Of a stretch of DNA of 50,303 bases, positions 33,791-41,912 are shown in pieces. The translations under genes and the position numbers were made by a program. The stretch is from Streptomyces sp. CB02056 (GTDB taxonomy: Bacteria; Actinomycetota; Actinomycetes; Streptomycetales; Streptomycetaceae): assembly GCF_001905545.1 (NCBI RefSeq), contig NZ_LIPD01000029.1, positions 1 to 50,303 on the forward strand, read 5' to 3'. The notes beneath the pieces were generated by a model. The model ran no database searches and was not told the origin of the DNA. It saw only the letters and a program-made list of their open reading frames with translations. Each line of letters starts with the position of its first letter. The stretch's first letter is position 1.

Positions 33791-34099
33791 TCAGCGGCCG
33801 GGGACGCTCGGCGCGGGGGCCGGCGGGAGGTAACGCAGTTTCAGCACGGGGGAGTTGCGGTAGCTGCGGGCGACCAGGGCGGCGGCGCGGTCGGTGGTGG
33901 CCTCGGCTCCGGGCCCGGTGGGCGGGAGCAGGAAGAGCAGCAGGTCGAGGCGGCTGGGCTCGGTGCGGGCGCTGGCGTGTTCCAGGCCGTCCTCGGGCGT
34001 GGTGTGGGCCCACAGGATGTCGAGGGCTTCGGCGGCCTCGGTCAGGGGGTCCGGGACGGTGCCGGGGCGGTGGTCCAGGCTGAGGTAGACGATGTCCAT
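33791..34099 (-). CDS. Small protein of unknown function in a peptide cassette
   Basis: A 102-aa protein starting at ATG 34099, 7 nt after the stop of the 54-aa exported peptide gene, so the two are almost certainly co-transcribed. It begins MDIVYLSLDHRPGTVPDPLTEAAEALDIL, has a hydrophobic patch RLDLLLFLLPP, and ends in RSYRNSPVLKLRYLPPAPAPS. There is no signal peptide. The patch is too short for a membrane span, so it is probably a soluble partner. I do not recognise the family. The NlpC/P60-like gene lies 137 bp downstream on the same strand. Confidence 0.6.
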   Translation of the reverse strand: MDIVYLSLDHRPGTVPDPLTEAAEALDILWAHTTPEDGLEHASARTEPSRLDLLLFLLPPTGPGAEATTDRAAALVARSYRNSPVLKLRYLPPAPAPSVPGR

Positions 34100-34106
34100 C
34101 AGCGGG

Positions 34107-34271
34107 TCAGCCCCACTGGAACTCACTCGGGTCCACCTGAGCCGCGGACGTGGCCGGAGCGGCGGCGGTCGGAGCGGCGGCGAGGGTGCCGTCGGCGGCC
34201 GAGGGCAGCAGGGCGACGGCGGCGGTGAGGGCGGCAGCCGCGGTGGCGACGGCAAGAGGCAGGCGGATCAT
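34107..34271 (-). CDS. 54-aa exported peptide
   Basis: A short gene with a strong ribosome binding site (GAAGGA, 8 nt before ATG 34271). The product has a signal-like N-terminus MIRLPLAVATAAAALTAAVA, an Ala/Pro/Thr-rich middle and a distinct C-terminus QVDPSEFQWG. There is no cysteine and no lipobox. The 102-aa gene follows after 7 nt. A TrmB/LuxR-type regulator is divergent about 390 bp upstream. The layout fits a secreted signal peptide, a precursor peptide or a small surface protein. Function is unknown; the charged and aromatic tail after a low-complexity spacer may be the mature part. Confidence 0.6.
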   Translation of the reverse strand: MIRLPLAVATAAAALTAAVALLPSAADGTLAAAPTAAAPATSAAQVDPSEFQWG

Positions 34272-34664
34272 GGTCGTTGTCCTTCACGAGGCGAGGGGAC
34301 GGGACATGGGCCGGGTCGGCGCTCCGCGGTGGCGCTCGGTCCGTTCGCCGCCGCGGGTGCTCCCCGGTGGCGATGGCTCAAGCTTCGCCGCCCGGTGGTG
34401 GCGGCGGTAGGACTTCCGGCTGTCGCCAAAGCGCCAGGCGGGATCCCGACAGGATGACGGAGCCGGGCACCTCCGGTCCGGCCCGGTTCGTCCCGGGGCA
34501 GACCCACGCAACAGCCCTGGAGCCCGGCACTACGGGCAGGCCCACCAAATGCCTCGCGCGTACTCAAACGCCCCAAAGTGGATCTTGAATGGGATGTGAA
34601 GGGCCTGCCATCATGGGCCGCGATGCCGAAGCGCCGCCGCGTCTTCACGGGGGGCAACACCACC
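34272..34664. promoter_or_regulatory. Divergent spacer between peptide cassette and regulator
   Basis: A 393-bp spacer with no supported gene. The least GC-rich part, about 34,545-34,610 (ACTCAAACGCCCCAAAGTGG), lies upstream of the regulator and is the likely promoter side. I could not identify a clear -35/-10 pair. Confidence 0.35.
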
Positions 34665-35639
34665 ATGCTCGAATCCTTGGGGCTGTCCGGCGCCGCCGCC
34701 GCCGTCTACCGGGCCATGCTCGACCGGCCCGGTGCCGGAGTCGCCGCACTCGCCGCCGACCTGGGCCTGACCGCCGGCCAGGTGCACGCCGGCCTGGAGG
34801 AGCTCGCCGCCCTGCTGCTGGTGCGCGCCTCCAGCGAACACCCCGGCCGGATGCGCGCGGTCAGCCCCGAAGTCGGCCTCGCCGACATGCTGGCCCGCCA
34901 GGAGGCCGAACTCGCCGCCCGCCAGGCCCAGCTCGCCGCCTCCCGCGCTGCCGTCACCCGACTGGTCGCCGACCGCGCCGAAAGCCGGACCGCGCACGGC
35001 GAACGCCTGCTCGGCATGGACGCCATCCAGGCCCGCCTGGAGGAACTGGCCCGCGGCGTACGGGCCGAGTGCCTCGGCGTCCACCCCGGTACCGGCCACC
35101 GCCCCGAGGACCTGGCCGCGGCCCAGAGCGCCAACGCCGGAGCCCTGGCCCGCGGCATCGTGATCAGAAGCCTCTACCAGGACGCCGTCCGCAACGTCCC
35201 GCACACCGTCGCCCACGCGAGCTGGGTGCTCGACCACGGCGGCGAGATCCGCACCGCCCCGGTCATCCCGCAGCGCCTGGTCATCGTCGACCGCGCCCAG
35301 GCCCTCGTCCCGATCGACCCCGCCGACACCCGCAAAGGCGCACTCCACGTCACCGAACCCGGCCTGGTCGGCGCCTTGTGCGAACTCTTCGACCAAGCCT
35401 GGGCCACCGCCGTACCCCTCGGCGCCACCCGCGCCCAGGACGCCGCGACGGGCCTGAGCGACACCGAACGCGAGCTCCTGCGCCTGCTCGGCTCCGGCCT
35501 CACCGACGACACCGCCGGCCAGCGCCTCGGTGTCTCGTCCCGCACCGTCAACCGCCTGATGGCCTCCATCATGGAACGCCTGGATGCCAGCAGCCGCTTC
35601 GAGGCAGGCATCAAGGCCGCCCACAAGGGCTGGCTCTGA
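34665..35639 (+). CDS. TrmB/LuxR-type regulator with two HTH domains
   Basis: A 324-aa regulator. Residues 1-70 form a TrmB-like winged helix (LESLGLSGAAAAVYRAMLDRPG, VAALAADLGLTAGQVHAGLEEL). A helical stretch rich in Ala, Glu and Gln follows (MLARQEAELAARQAQLAASR), then a sensor-like middle domain. The C-terminus has a LuxR HTH (GLSDTERELLRLLGSGLTDDTAGQRLGVSSRTVNRLMA). ATG 34665 follows a G-rich stretch by about 9 nt; ATG 34578 and 34623 upstream are possible but lack good sites. Streptomyces has many such regulators, often beside small secreted-peptide or natural-product genes. It is divergent from the 54-aa peptide cassette, which it may control. Confidence 0.85.
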   Translation: MLESLGLSGAAAAVYRAMLDRPGAGVAALAADLGLTAGQVHAGLEELAALLLVRASSEHPGRMRAVSPEVGLADMLARQEAELAARQAQLAASRAAVTRLVADRAESRTAHGERLLGMDAIQARLEELARGVRAECLGVHPGTGHRPEDLAAAQSANAGALARGIVIRSLYQDAVRNVPHTVAHASWVLDHGGEIRTAPVIPQRLVIVDRAQALVPIDPADTRKGALHVTEPGLVGALCELFDQAWATAVPLGATRAQDAATGLSDTERELLRLLGSGLTDDTAGQRLGVSSRTVNRLMASIMERLDASSRFEAGIKAAHKGWL

Positions 35640-35973
35640 CACCCGACCACCCGGCTGCTCATCCTCCTGCTGATTGACGGCCGCACCGCCGTCCACCCCG
35701 AGCCCCGGCATACCGCGGGCCGGCGCGTCCACCAGCTCGGCGGGCCCGGAAAGCCGAGCGGATCCGTCGAGGAGCAGGATGAAGTCGAGGAGCGGGGTGA
35801 AGCAGGTCCCGGCCGGGAAGCGGGCGGGAGGGCGCGCGTTCCGTTCCGGCACCGAGGGGGCCTGCCGGTCGCACGTGGCGGTTCGTACGGCGGCGGATTC
35901 GGCCGCGCCGGAGGACGGACAGGATGATCCGGCCGCGCCCACGACCCGTCGACCGAGACGCTAGTGTGTGCGG
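35640..35973. other. Intergenic stretch without a supported gene
   Basis: This 334-bp spacer lies between two plus-strand genes. On the minus strand, a frame near 35,700-35,880 reads protein-like (PAGTCFTPLLDFILLLDGSARLS) but has no convincing start or stop of its own. I list it as non-coding with that reservation. Confidence 0.4.
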
Positions 35974-36786
35974 ATGAGTGAGGAGCCGCAACCGCAGGTG
36001 TTCCCGAACCTTTGGGCTGACGCCGGCGGTCCCGGCGGCCACGGTTCGCCCCGCGATCGCTGCACGTGCGTCGAGCACGTCCGTACCAGGCCGCAGGGGC
36101 CGACCCGCTTCCACCGGGAACGCCAGGACACCACCGCACCGGGATGGATCCGCCTTCTCGAACTGGTCGAAGAGGCGGCGGCCGACGGACGTGAGGTCTT
36201 CAAGCCGCTCGTGGACCTCACGGCGGAACAGCGGCGCCAGGTCGTCACGCTCCCGCCGACCATCGCCAAGCTCACCTCGGTCAAGCACCTCGTGCTGTAC
36301 GGCAGCAACCTGGTGCGCATCCCGCCCGAGATCGGCGCGATGCGCGGCCTTGAGGAGTTCACCCCGTACACCTCCTACCGCCTGCACTGGTTCCCGTACG
36401 AGATCACCCGGTGTGCCAACCTGCGTCGCAGTACGGTGAGCACCCGGGCCGTGTACGGGAACTACAAGCGGCGGCCGCCCTTCCCGCAGCTGCCGACGGC
36501 GGCCGCCGCCCGGGGCGTCGACGTCGAGGGCCTCGACCCCGGTGTGTGGGGTGCCTCGGCGATCCGTACGTGCAGCGTCTGCGACCGGCGCGTCGAGGGC
36601 GTGAACCTCCGTCAGGCCTGGATCTCCCTGTGGACGTCGGGCGCCGACGTCCTGCCGCTGCTGGTCAACGCCTGTTCGACGGCGTGCATCGACGCGCTGC
36701 CGGTGCCAACCGAGGGCTACGTCCAGGTGCCGCACGCCGGCGGGCCGGGTGTCGAGCAGCCGACGGCCGGCCGTCGGCCTCGCTGA
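35974..36786 (+). CDS. Leucine-rich-repeat protein with a C-terminal Cys cluster
   Basis: A 270-aa cytoplasmic protein. Residues about 90-160 carry two to three LRR-like units (LPPTIAKLTSVKHLVLYGSNLVRIP, PEIGAMRGLEEFTPYTSY). A later Cys set, CSVC near 200-203 and CSTAC near 234-238, could bind zinc. A further CTC pair is near residue 31. Start ATG 35974; GTG 35968 is an alternative. The function is unknown; LRR folds usually bind proteins. Confidence 0.7.
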   Translation: MSEEPQPQVFPNLWADAGGPGGHGSPRDRCTCVEHVRTRPQGPTRFHRERQDTTAPGWIRLLELVEEAAADGREVFKPLVDLTAEQRRQVVTLPPTIAKLTSVKHLVLYGSNLVRIPPEIGAMRGLEEFTPYTSYRLHWFPYEITRCANLRRSTVSTRAVYGNYKRRPPFPQLPTAAAARGVDVEGLDPGVWGASAIRTCSVCDRRVEGVNLRQAWISLWTSGADVLPLLVNACSTACIDALPVPTEGYVQVPHAGGPGVEQPTAGRRPR

Positions 36787-36843
36787 CGCGGTGCGGCCAC
36801 GACCGCCGGGGCGGGGCCCACGACGCAAGGTACGGTCCGTCAC

Positions 36844-37590
36844 ATGTCGAAACACGGACGACGGATCCGCCTGACCGCCGGGGCTGCCATAGCCCTGCTC
36901 GGCGGCGGCTTCGCGATCAACGCCTGGATGAACCGGGTTCCGGAGACCAGGGTCTACGAGGGCACCGTGGCCGGCCAGTTGCTGCTGGTCGGCTCGGACG
37001 GCCGGACCCTGACACTGAGCATCGGGTGGGGTTGTGAGAAGCAGCCCGAACTCGTGGTCCGCGAGTCCGCCGACGCGGTGAAGGTCTCCCTGCGGCACAC
37101 AGTCCCCCCGGGGTTCTGCGACCCGGGTGGCATCGGACAGATCACGACCCACCTGAACAGACCGCTCGGGACCAGGGCGCTGAACGACGCCACCGGCAAG
37201 CCCGCCGTCCACTTCGACGAGCGCGACCTCCTGCGGCCCGTGTTCCTGCCGGAGAACTACTCCCCCTATCCCGCGGGCAGGATGGTCCACCTGCCCGGTC
37301 TGGCCCCGCTCCCGACCGACACTCCGGCCTGGGCCAGCGGGTACCGACTGGGGACGGGCCCTGAACAAGGCAATCTGATCATCAGCCAGACCCTCCGGAA
37401 CAGCGCACCACCGGAGGGCCGGGCCGCCCTGGTCAAGGGCCACCCCGCGGCCATCACGCAATCCGATCCGAACGGCGGGCCCCGTTCGCTGACCTGGTCG
37501 GACGGGACCTACACCTTCGTCGTCACGACCGGCGCTCCCCCGCGGCTCTCGGACGAGGAACTCGTCCGCGTCGCCGAGAATCTGCGGTGA
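36844..37590 (+). CDS. Membrane-anchored protein of unknown function
   Basis: A 248-aa protein with a basic N-terminus and one hydrophobic segment (LTAGAAIALLGGGFAINAWM, about 11-30). With no clear cleavage site it probably stays as an anchor with the rest outside. The exported part contains YEGTVAGQLLLVGSDGRTLTLSIGWGC and two Cys residues (WGCE, GFCDPG) that could pair. The end DEELVRVAENLR resembles ends of small actinobacterial surface proteins. I do not recognise a family. Confidence 0.6.
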   Translation: MSKHGRRIRLTAGAAIALLGGGFAINAWMNRVPETRVYEGTVAGQLLLVGSDGRTLTLSIGWGCEKQPELVVRESADAVKVSLRHTVPPGFCDPGGIGQITTHLNRPLGTRALNDATGKPAVHFDERDLLRPVFLPENYSPYPAGRMVHLPGLAPLPTDTPAWASGYRLGTGPEQGNLIISQTLRNSAPPEGRAALVKGHPAAITQSDPNGGPRSLTWSDGTYTFVVTTGAPPRLSDEELVRVAENLR

Positions 37591-37689
37591 CCGACACCAC
37601 GACGTCATCCGGCGGCCGTCCGTCAGGCCGACCCGGCGGAGTCGCGGCCGCTCCTTCGCCGGTCAGGGCGGAGAGGCTTCATCGAGTCG

Positions 37690-37729
37690 GACGCCCCCGC
37701 CTCCGGGACGTGCCGGGGGCGGGGGCGTC
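37690..37729. terminator. Bidirectional hairpin between convergent genes
   Basis: A 17-bp stem with one mismatch (37690-37706 with 37713-37729) and a 6-nt loop lies between the plus-strand gene ending at 37590 and the minus-strand gene ending at 37751. Confidence 0.8.
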
Positions 37730-37750
37730 GGGTGCGGGGTGGGCCCGGGG

Positions 37751-39946
37751 TCAGCTCCGGGTGGCCACGAGCTGGCTGGAGCCGTCCGGCAGGCCCGCGA
37801 TGGCGGCGCGCAGGGCCGGGAAGGTGCTCGCGCCGTACGGGCCCTGGACGGCGGCGAAGCCGGACCAGGAGCCGTTGCCGAAGCGGGTCTCGTGGTAGAC
37901 GTTGCCGTCGTTGCCGACCACCGCCACCTGGGACGAGCCGTCCGGCAGGCCGGCGATGCCGACCGTCCGCGCGCCCATGGTGGGCGCACCGACGCCGGAG
38001 AGCGGGGCGAAGCCGCTCCAAGTGCCGTTGGGGAAACGGGACTCGTGGTAGACGTTGCCGTCGTTGCCGATCGCCAGGACCTGCGAGGAACCGTCCGACA
38101 GGCCCGTGATGGCCACCCGGCCGGCCGCCATCCGCGAGGTGTTCACCCCGGGGAGCGGGGCGAAGCCGCTCCAAGTGCCGTTGGGGAAACGGGACTCGTG
38201 GTAGACGTTGCCGTCGCTGCCGATCGCCAGGACCTGCGAGGAGCCGTCGGACAGGCCGGCGATGGCGACGTCCCCGGCCAGCATGCTCGGTGTGCCGACC
38301 CCGGACAACGGGGCGAAGCCGCTCCAAGTGCCGTCGGGGAAACGGGACTCGTGGTAGACGTTACCGTCACTGCCGATGCTCACCACCTGCGAGGAGCCGT
38401 CCGGCAGGCCCGCGATGGCGGCCCGGCGGGCCTGGGTGGCGGGCGTGCCGTCGTCGGGGAGCGCGGCGAAGCCGCTCCAGCTGCCGTTCGCGGCGCGGAC
38501 CCCGTGGTAGAGCCGGCCGTCCAGGCCGATGCCCAGCTCCTGCGAGGAGCCTCCCGGCAGCCCGGCGATCGCGGCCTCCGAGCCGCGGAAGACGCCCGCA
38601 CCGCCCGTCAGCGGGCTGAAGCCGGGCCAGGCGCCCGAGCTCTGGCGCACTCCGAGGAAGAGCGCGGAGGACAGGGAGGGCGGGGCGCTGGTGAGCTGGA
38701 TGTCGACGTAGTCCTGGTCGATCGCTATGGAGTAGCCGCCCCAGCTCTCCGGGTTCGCCGGCGAGGCGTACTGGTGGGCGCGCTGGTGGTTGGACCAGTA
38801 GCCGGCCGGTATCGACGGGTCGGCGGTGTCCTCCTTGCCGTTCCAGTTGGCGCTGAAGACGGCGTCGGGCATGGTGTAGGCGCTGTTGCCGGCGTTGGCG
38901 GCGAGGTCCTTCATGCCGGACGAGGAGCTGCTGTAGACGCCGGAGTTGTAGCCCCAGGCGTGCAGTTCGTTGGTCCAGGCGGTGAGGAAGGCGAGCACCG
39001 TGGCCGAGTACTGCGGGGTGGTGTAGCCCTCCATGTCGTAGTAGAGGATCGTGCCGGGGCCGAAGCCGAGGGCCTGGGCCTGGGCCACCGCGTCGTCGGC
39101 GGCGTTGGCGCCCTCGGTGGCGGGGTAGGCGATCTTCGGGGCCTGCACGCCGACGTACAGCGGCATGAAGGACCAGCCCGCGGACTGCTGCTGCTGGACC
39201 CAGGAGGACGTCAGGTTCGGCTGGGCGCAGCCCCGCCTGACACCGCCGATGTAGATGCCGACCGCCCGGTACGGGGAGGAGGTCATCCACGCGTTCATCG
39301 CGGCGCCGGAGGGCGCCGTGCAGGCGTCGAAGCCCTTGCCGGTGTAGTTCGTCGCCGACGCGGGCACCTGGGCCGCGGCGGCCATCGGTACGGCCATGGC
39401 CCGGCTGGACGGCGCGGCGGCGGACTTGGGCGTGGCGGACTTCGCGGCGGGGGCCGTCGGGGCTGCGGCGGACGCCGGCTCCGGTCGGTGTTCCGGCGCG
39501 GGGGTGAGCCCGGCACTGGTGATGATCCGCCGCACCAGCGGCTGGTCCGTGTCGTACGTACCGGTCACCGCGACGACGCCGTCCTCCGCGCGGATCGTCT
39601 GCGCGACCGGGTTGGAGCCCTCCCGGTCGGGCGCGGCGCCGGCGGCGGGCTCGACCAGCAGGGCCTCCGAGCGGCCGGTCAACCGCGGCGGGCAGACCTG
39701 CTGTTCGCCCGGGTGGCCGAGGTACACCGCGTGCTGGTCGAAGCGGACACAGGCCTGCGGGTCCGCGGCCAGGTCGACGACCGGCCAGGCCGTGGGCACC
39801 TGGAAGACGCGGCCCTGGTAGGTCACCTTCTTGGTGTCCGGGCTTCCGGCGGGGGCGGCTACGGCGGAGCCGGCGGCGGGCGCCGCCATGAGGACGGCCG
39901 CCGCGACGGCCGCGGCGCTCCGGAGCGCTGTCATACGGGTCTTCAC
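37751..39946 (-). CDS. Secreted DUF1906 glycoside-hydrolase-like protein with propeller repeats
   Basis: A 731-aa exported protein. GTG 39946 has AGGAG 8 nt upstream; ATG 39934 lacks a good site. Signal at 5-32 (ALRSAAAVAAAVLMAAPAAGSAVA). Residues about 35-145 are an unrecognised domain and 150-200 an Ala/Pro/Lys linker. Residues 202-420 match DUF1906 (GKGFDACTAPSGAAMNAW, VGIYIGG, GTILYYDMEGY, YNSGVYSS, IDQDYVDIQL), a GH25-like TIM barrel as in Rv2525c. Residues 425-731 hold about six repeats of about 51 aa (IAGLSDGSSQVLAIGSDGNVYHESR) of a PLL/tectonin-like propeller. The DUF1906 activity is unproven; cell-wall glycan action is the usual suggestion. Confidence 0.83.
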   Translation of the reverse strand: MKTRMTALRSAAAVAAAVLMAAPAAGSAVAAPAGSPDTKKVTYQGRVFQVPTAWPVVDLAADPQACVRFDQHAVYLGHPGEQQVCPPRLTGRSEALLVEPAAGAAPDREGSNPVAQTIRAEDGVVAVTGTYDTDQPLVRRIITSAGLTPAPEHRPEPASAAAPTAPAAKSATPKSAAAPSSRAMAVPMAAAAQVPASATNYTGKGFDACTAPSGAAMNAWMTSSPYRAVGIYIGGVRRGCAQPNLTSSWVQQQQSAGWSFMPLYVGVQAPKIAYPATEGANAADDAVAQAQALGFGPGTILYYDMEGYTTPQYSATVLAFLTAWTNELHAWGYNSGVYSSSSSGMKDLAANAGNSAYTMPDAVFSANWNGKEDTADPSIPAGYWSNHQRAHQYASPANPESWGGYSIAIDQDYVDIQLTSAPPSLSSALFLGVRQSSGAWPGFSPLTGGAGVFRGSEAAIAGLPGGSSQELGIGLDGRLYHGVRAANGSWSGFAALPDDGTPATQARRAAIAGLPDGSSQVVSIGSDGNVYHESRFPDGTWSGFAPLSGVGTPSMLAGDVAIAGLSDGSSQVLAIGSDGNVYHESRFPNGTWSGFAPLPGVNTSRMAAGRVAITGLSDGSSQVLAIGNDGNVYHESRFPNGTWSGFAPLSGVGAPTMGARTVGIAGLPDGSSQVAVVGNDGNVYHETRFGNGSWSGFAAVQGPYGASTFPALRAAIAGLPDGSSQLVATRS
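38008..38466 (-). repeat. Exact-period 153-bp coding repeat
   Basis: The segment starting CGAAGCCGCTCCAAGTGCCG recurs at 38008, 38161 and 38314, a 153-bp (51-aa) period with few differences. It encodes successive blades of the propeller. Confidence 0.85.
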
Positions 39947-40222
39947 CCAGATATCTCCTGACACGACGAAAGGCCGCATGCCGACAGGTCGGCCGCGCGG
40001 CACGGGCACGTCACCCTATCCGCGCCCTCGGACAGGTGGTGTCACAGGCCCCTCCGGTCCGGCCGACCGTCCGTCGGCCGTCGCCCCGGGGCCCGTTCCC
40101 GCGCGTCGGGCCAGCCCGGCGGACAGGACACGTTCTGTTCTCAACTCCGGTCGCGTGTGGGACCGTTGGCAGCGGTAGTCGGCACGGAGAGACCCGGATC
40201 GCGGGGGAACGGGGTGGTGGAC

Positions 40223-41869
40223 ATGACGGACCGACCGGGCCCGTACGGACCGAACCGCCGGGGCCTGCTCGCCTCGGCCGGCGCCCTGCTGGCCGGCGGC
40301 GCGGCCTCGGGCCTGCCGGGGGCCGCGGGGTCCGCCGGAGGAGCCGCTCCGGCGCAGGCCCCGGGCCGGGGCGCGGCGGTGATCCGGCGGGGCGACCCCC
40401 GGTACGCGAGCCTGCTGCGGGGCGACAACTTCCGCTTCGCCGGCGACCCGGACGAGATCCGGGTCGCCGCCACCACCGAGGACGTCGTACGCGCCGTCAC
40501 GGAGGCGCTGCGCTCCGGGCGGAGGATCGCGCCGCGCAGCGGCGGCCACTGCTTCGAGGACTTCACCGCCGATCCGGGCGTCCGCCTGCTGCTGGACCTC
40601 TCCCCCATGGACGCGGTCGGCTACGACCCGGAGCGGCGGGCGTTCGCCGTCCGGCCCGGCGCCACGCTCGGGCGGGTGTACCGGGCGCTGTTCACGGGCT
40701 GGGGCGTGACGGTCCCGGCGGGCGCGTGCCCCGAGGTGGGCGCCGGCGGGCACTTCGCCGGTGGCGGGTACGGGCCGCTCTCGCGCCGCTACGGCTCGGT
40801 GGTGGACCACCTCCACGGCGTGGAGGTGGTGGTGGCGGACCGGGCCGACCGGGCGCGGACGGTGGTCGCCACCCGTGAGCCGGACGACCCGCACCGGGAC
40901 CTGTGGTGGGCCCACACCGGCGGTGGCGGCGGCAACTTCGGCGTGGTCACCCGCTACTGGCTGCGCTCCCCGGACGCGACGGGCGACGACCCGTCCCGGC
41001 TGCTGCCGCCCTCGCCCCGCGAGCTGAAGGGCTACCAGGCTGTCTGGGCCTGGGACGAGCGGATGACGGAACAGGCGTTCACCACCCTGCTGCGCAACTT
41101 CGGCACCTGGCACGAGCGTCACAGCGAGCCGGGCTCCCCGTACGCGGGCCTGTACGCGATCCTCTCGGTGGCCCGTCGCGGCGGCGGCCCGATCACGATG
41201 TTCGTGCAGGCCGACGCGGCCGTCCCCGACCTGGACCGGATGGTGGCCGAGCTCGTGTCCGCGGTCGGCGCGGGCACCGGCGTCGAACCCGCCGTCGACC
41301 ACCGGACCGTACCGTGGCTGCACGCCCTCACCTGGCCGGGCGCGGGAGCGGCCGGGGACATGTTCAGCCGGCGCTACAAGCTCAAGGCGGCGTACCTGCG
41401 CCGCTCGTACACCGACGCCCAACTCACCACCGCCTACAGCTGGTTGACGGACGGCGCCGCCGTCTCGCACGGCGGTCTGCTGTTCGTCGGCTACGGCGGC
41501 CAGGTGAACGCGGTGGCGCCGGGGGCGACCGCGACCGCCCAGCGGGACGCGGTGATGAAGGTCGTCTACCAGACGGTGTGGACGGACGAGCGGGAGGACG
41601 CGGCGAACCTCGCCTGGGTGCGGGGGTTCTACCGCGCGATGTACGCGGACACCGGCGGCGTGCCGGTGCCCGGCGAGGTCAGCGACGGCTCGTACATCAA
41701 CTACCCCGACGCCGACCTCGCCGACCCGGCCTGGAACCGCTCCGGCGTCCCGTGGCACACCCTCTACTACAAGGACGGCTACCCGCGGCTCCAGGCCGTG
41801 AAGGCCCGCTGGGACCCGTACGGGCTCTTCCGGCACACCCTCTCCGTCGAGCCCCGGCCGGCCCCGTGA
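40223..41869 (+). CDS. Tat-exported bicovalent-FAD oxidoreductase (berberine-bridge type)
   Basis: A 548-aa PCMH/FAD_binding_4 oxidase. A twin-arginine signal (NRRGLLASAGALLAGG) directs export with the cofactor bound. His109 in SGGHC and Cys169 in GACPEVG are at the two positions that covalently hold FAD in bicovalent family members. The C-terminal BBE motif is near WNRSGVPWHTLYYKDGYPRLQAVKARWDPYG. Start ATG 40223; GTG 40214 or 40217 are close alternatives. Such enzymes oxidise oligosaccharides or natural-product alcohols. The substrate here is unknown, but an extracytoplasmic sugar oxidase is reasonable. Confidence 0.88.
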   Translation: MTDRPGPYGPNRRGLLASAGALLAGGAASGLPGAAGSAGGAAPAQAPGRGAAVIRRGDPRYASLLRGDNFRFAGDPDEIRVAATTEDVVRAVTEALRSGRRIAPRSGGHCFEDFTADPGVRLLLDLSPMDAVGYDPERRAFAVRPGATLGRVYRALFTGWGVTVPAGACPEVGAGGHFAGGGYGPLSRRYGSVVDHLHGVEVVVADRADRARTVVATREPDDPHRDLWWAHTGGGGGNFGVVTRYWLRSPDATGDDPSRLLPPSPRELKGYQAVWAWDERMTEQAFTTLLRNFGTWHERHSEPGSPYAGLYAILSVARRGGGPITMFVQADAAVPDLDRMVAELVSAVGAGTGVEPAVDHRTVPWLHALTWPGAGAAGDMFSRRYKLKAAYLRRSYTDAQLTTAYSWLTDGAAVSHGGLLFVGYGGQVNAVAPGATATAQRDAVMKVVYQTVWTDEREDAANLAWVRGFYRAMYADTGGVPVPGEVSDGSYINYPDADLADPAWNRSGVPWHTLYYKDGYPRLQAVKARWDPYGLFRHTLSVEPRPAP

Positions 41870-41912
41870 CGCCGCTCCGGAACAGCCGGGTCCCGGAGGG
41901 GCAAACGGCGGG

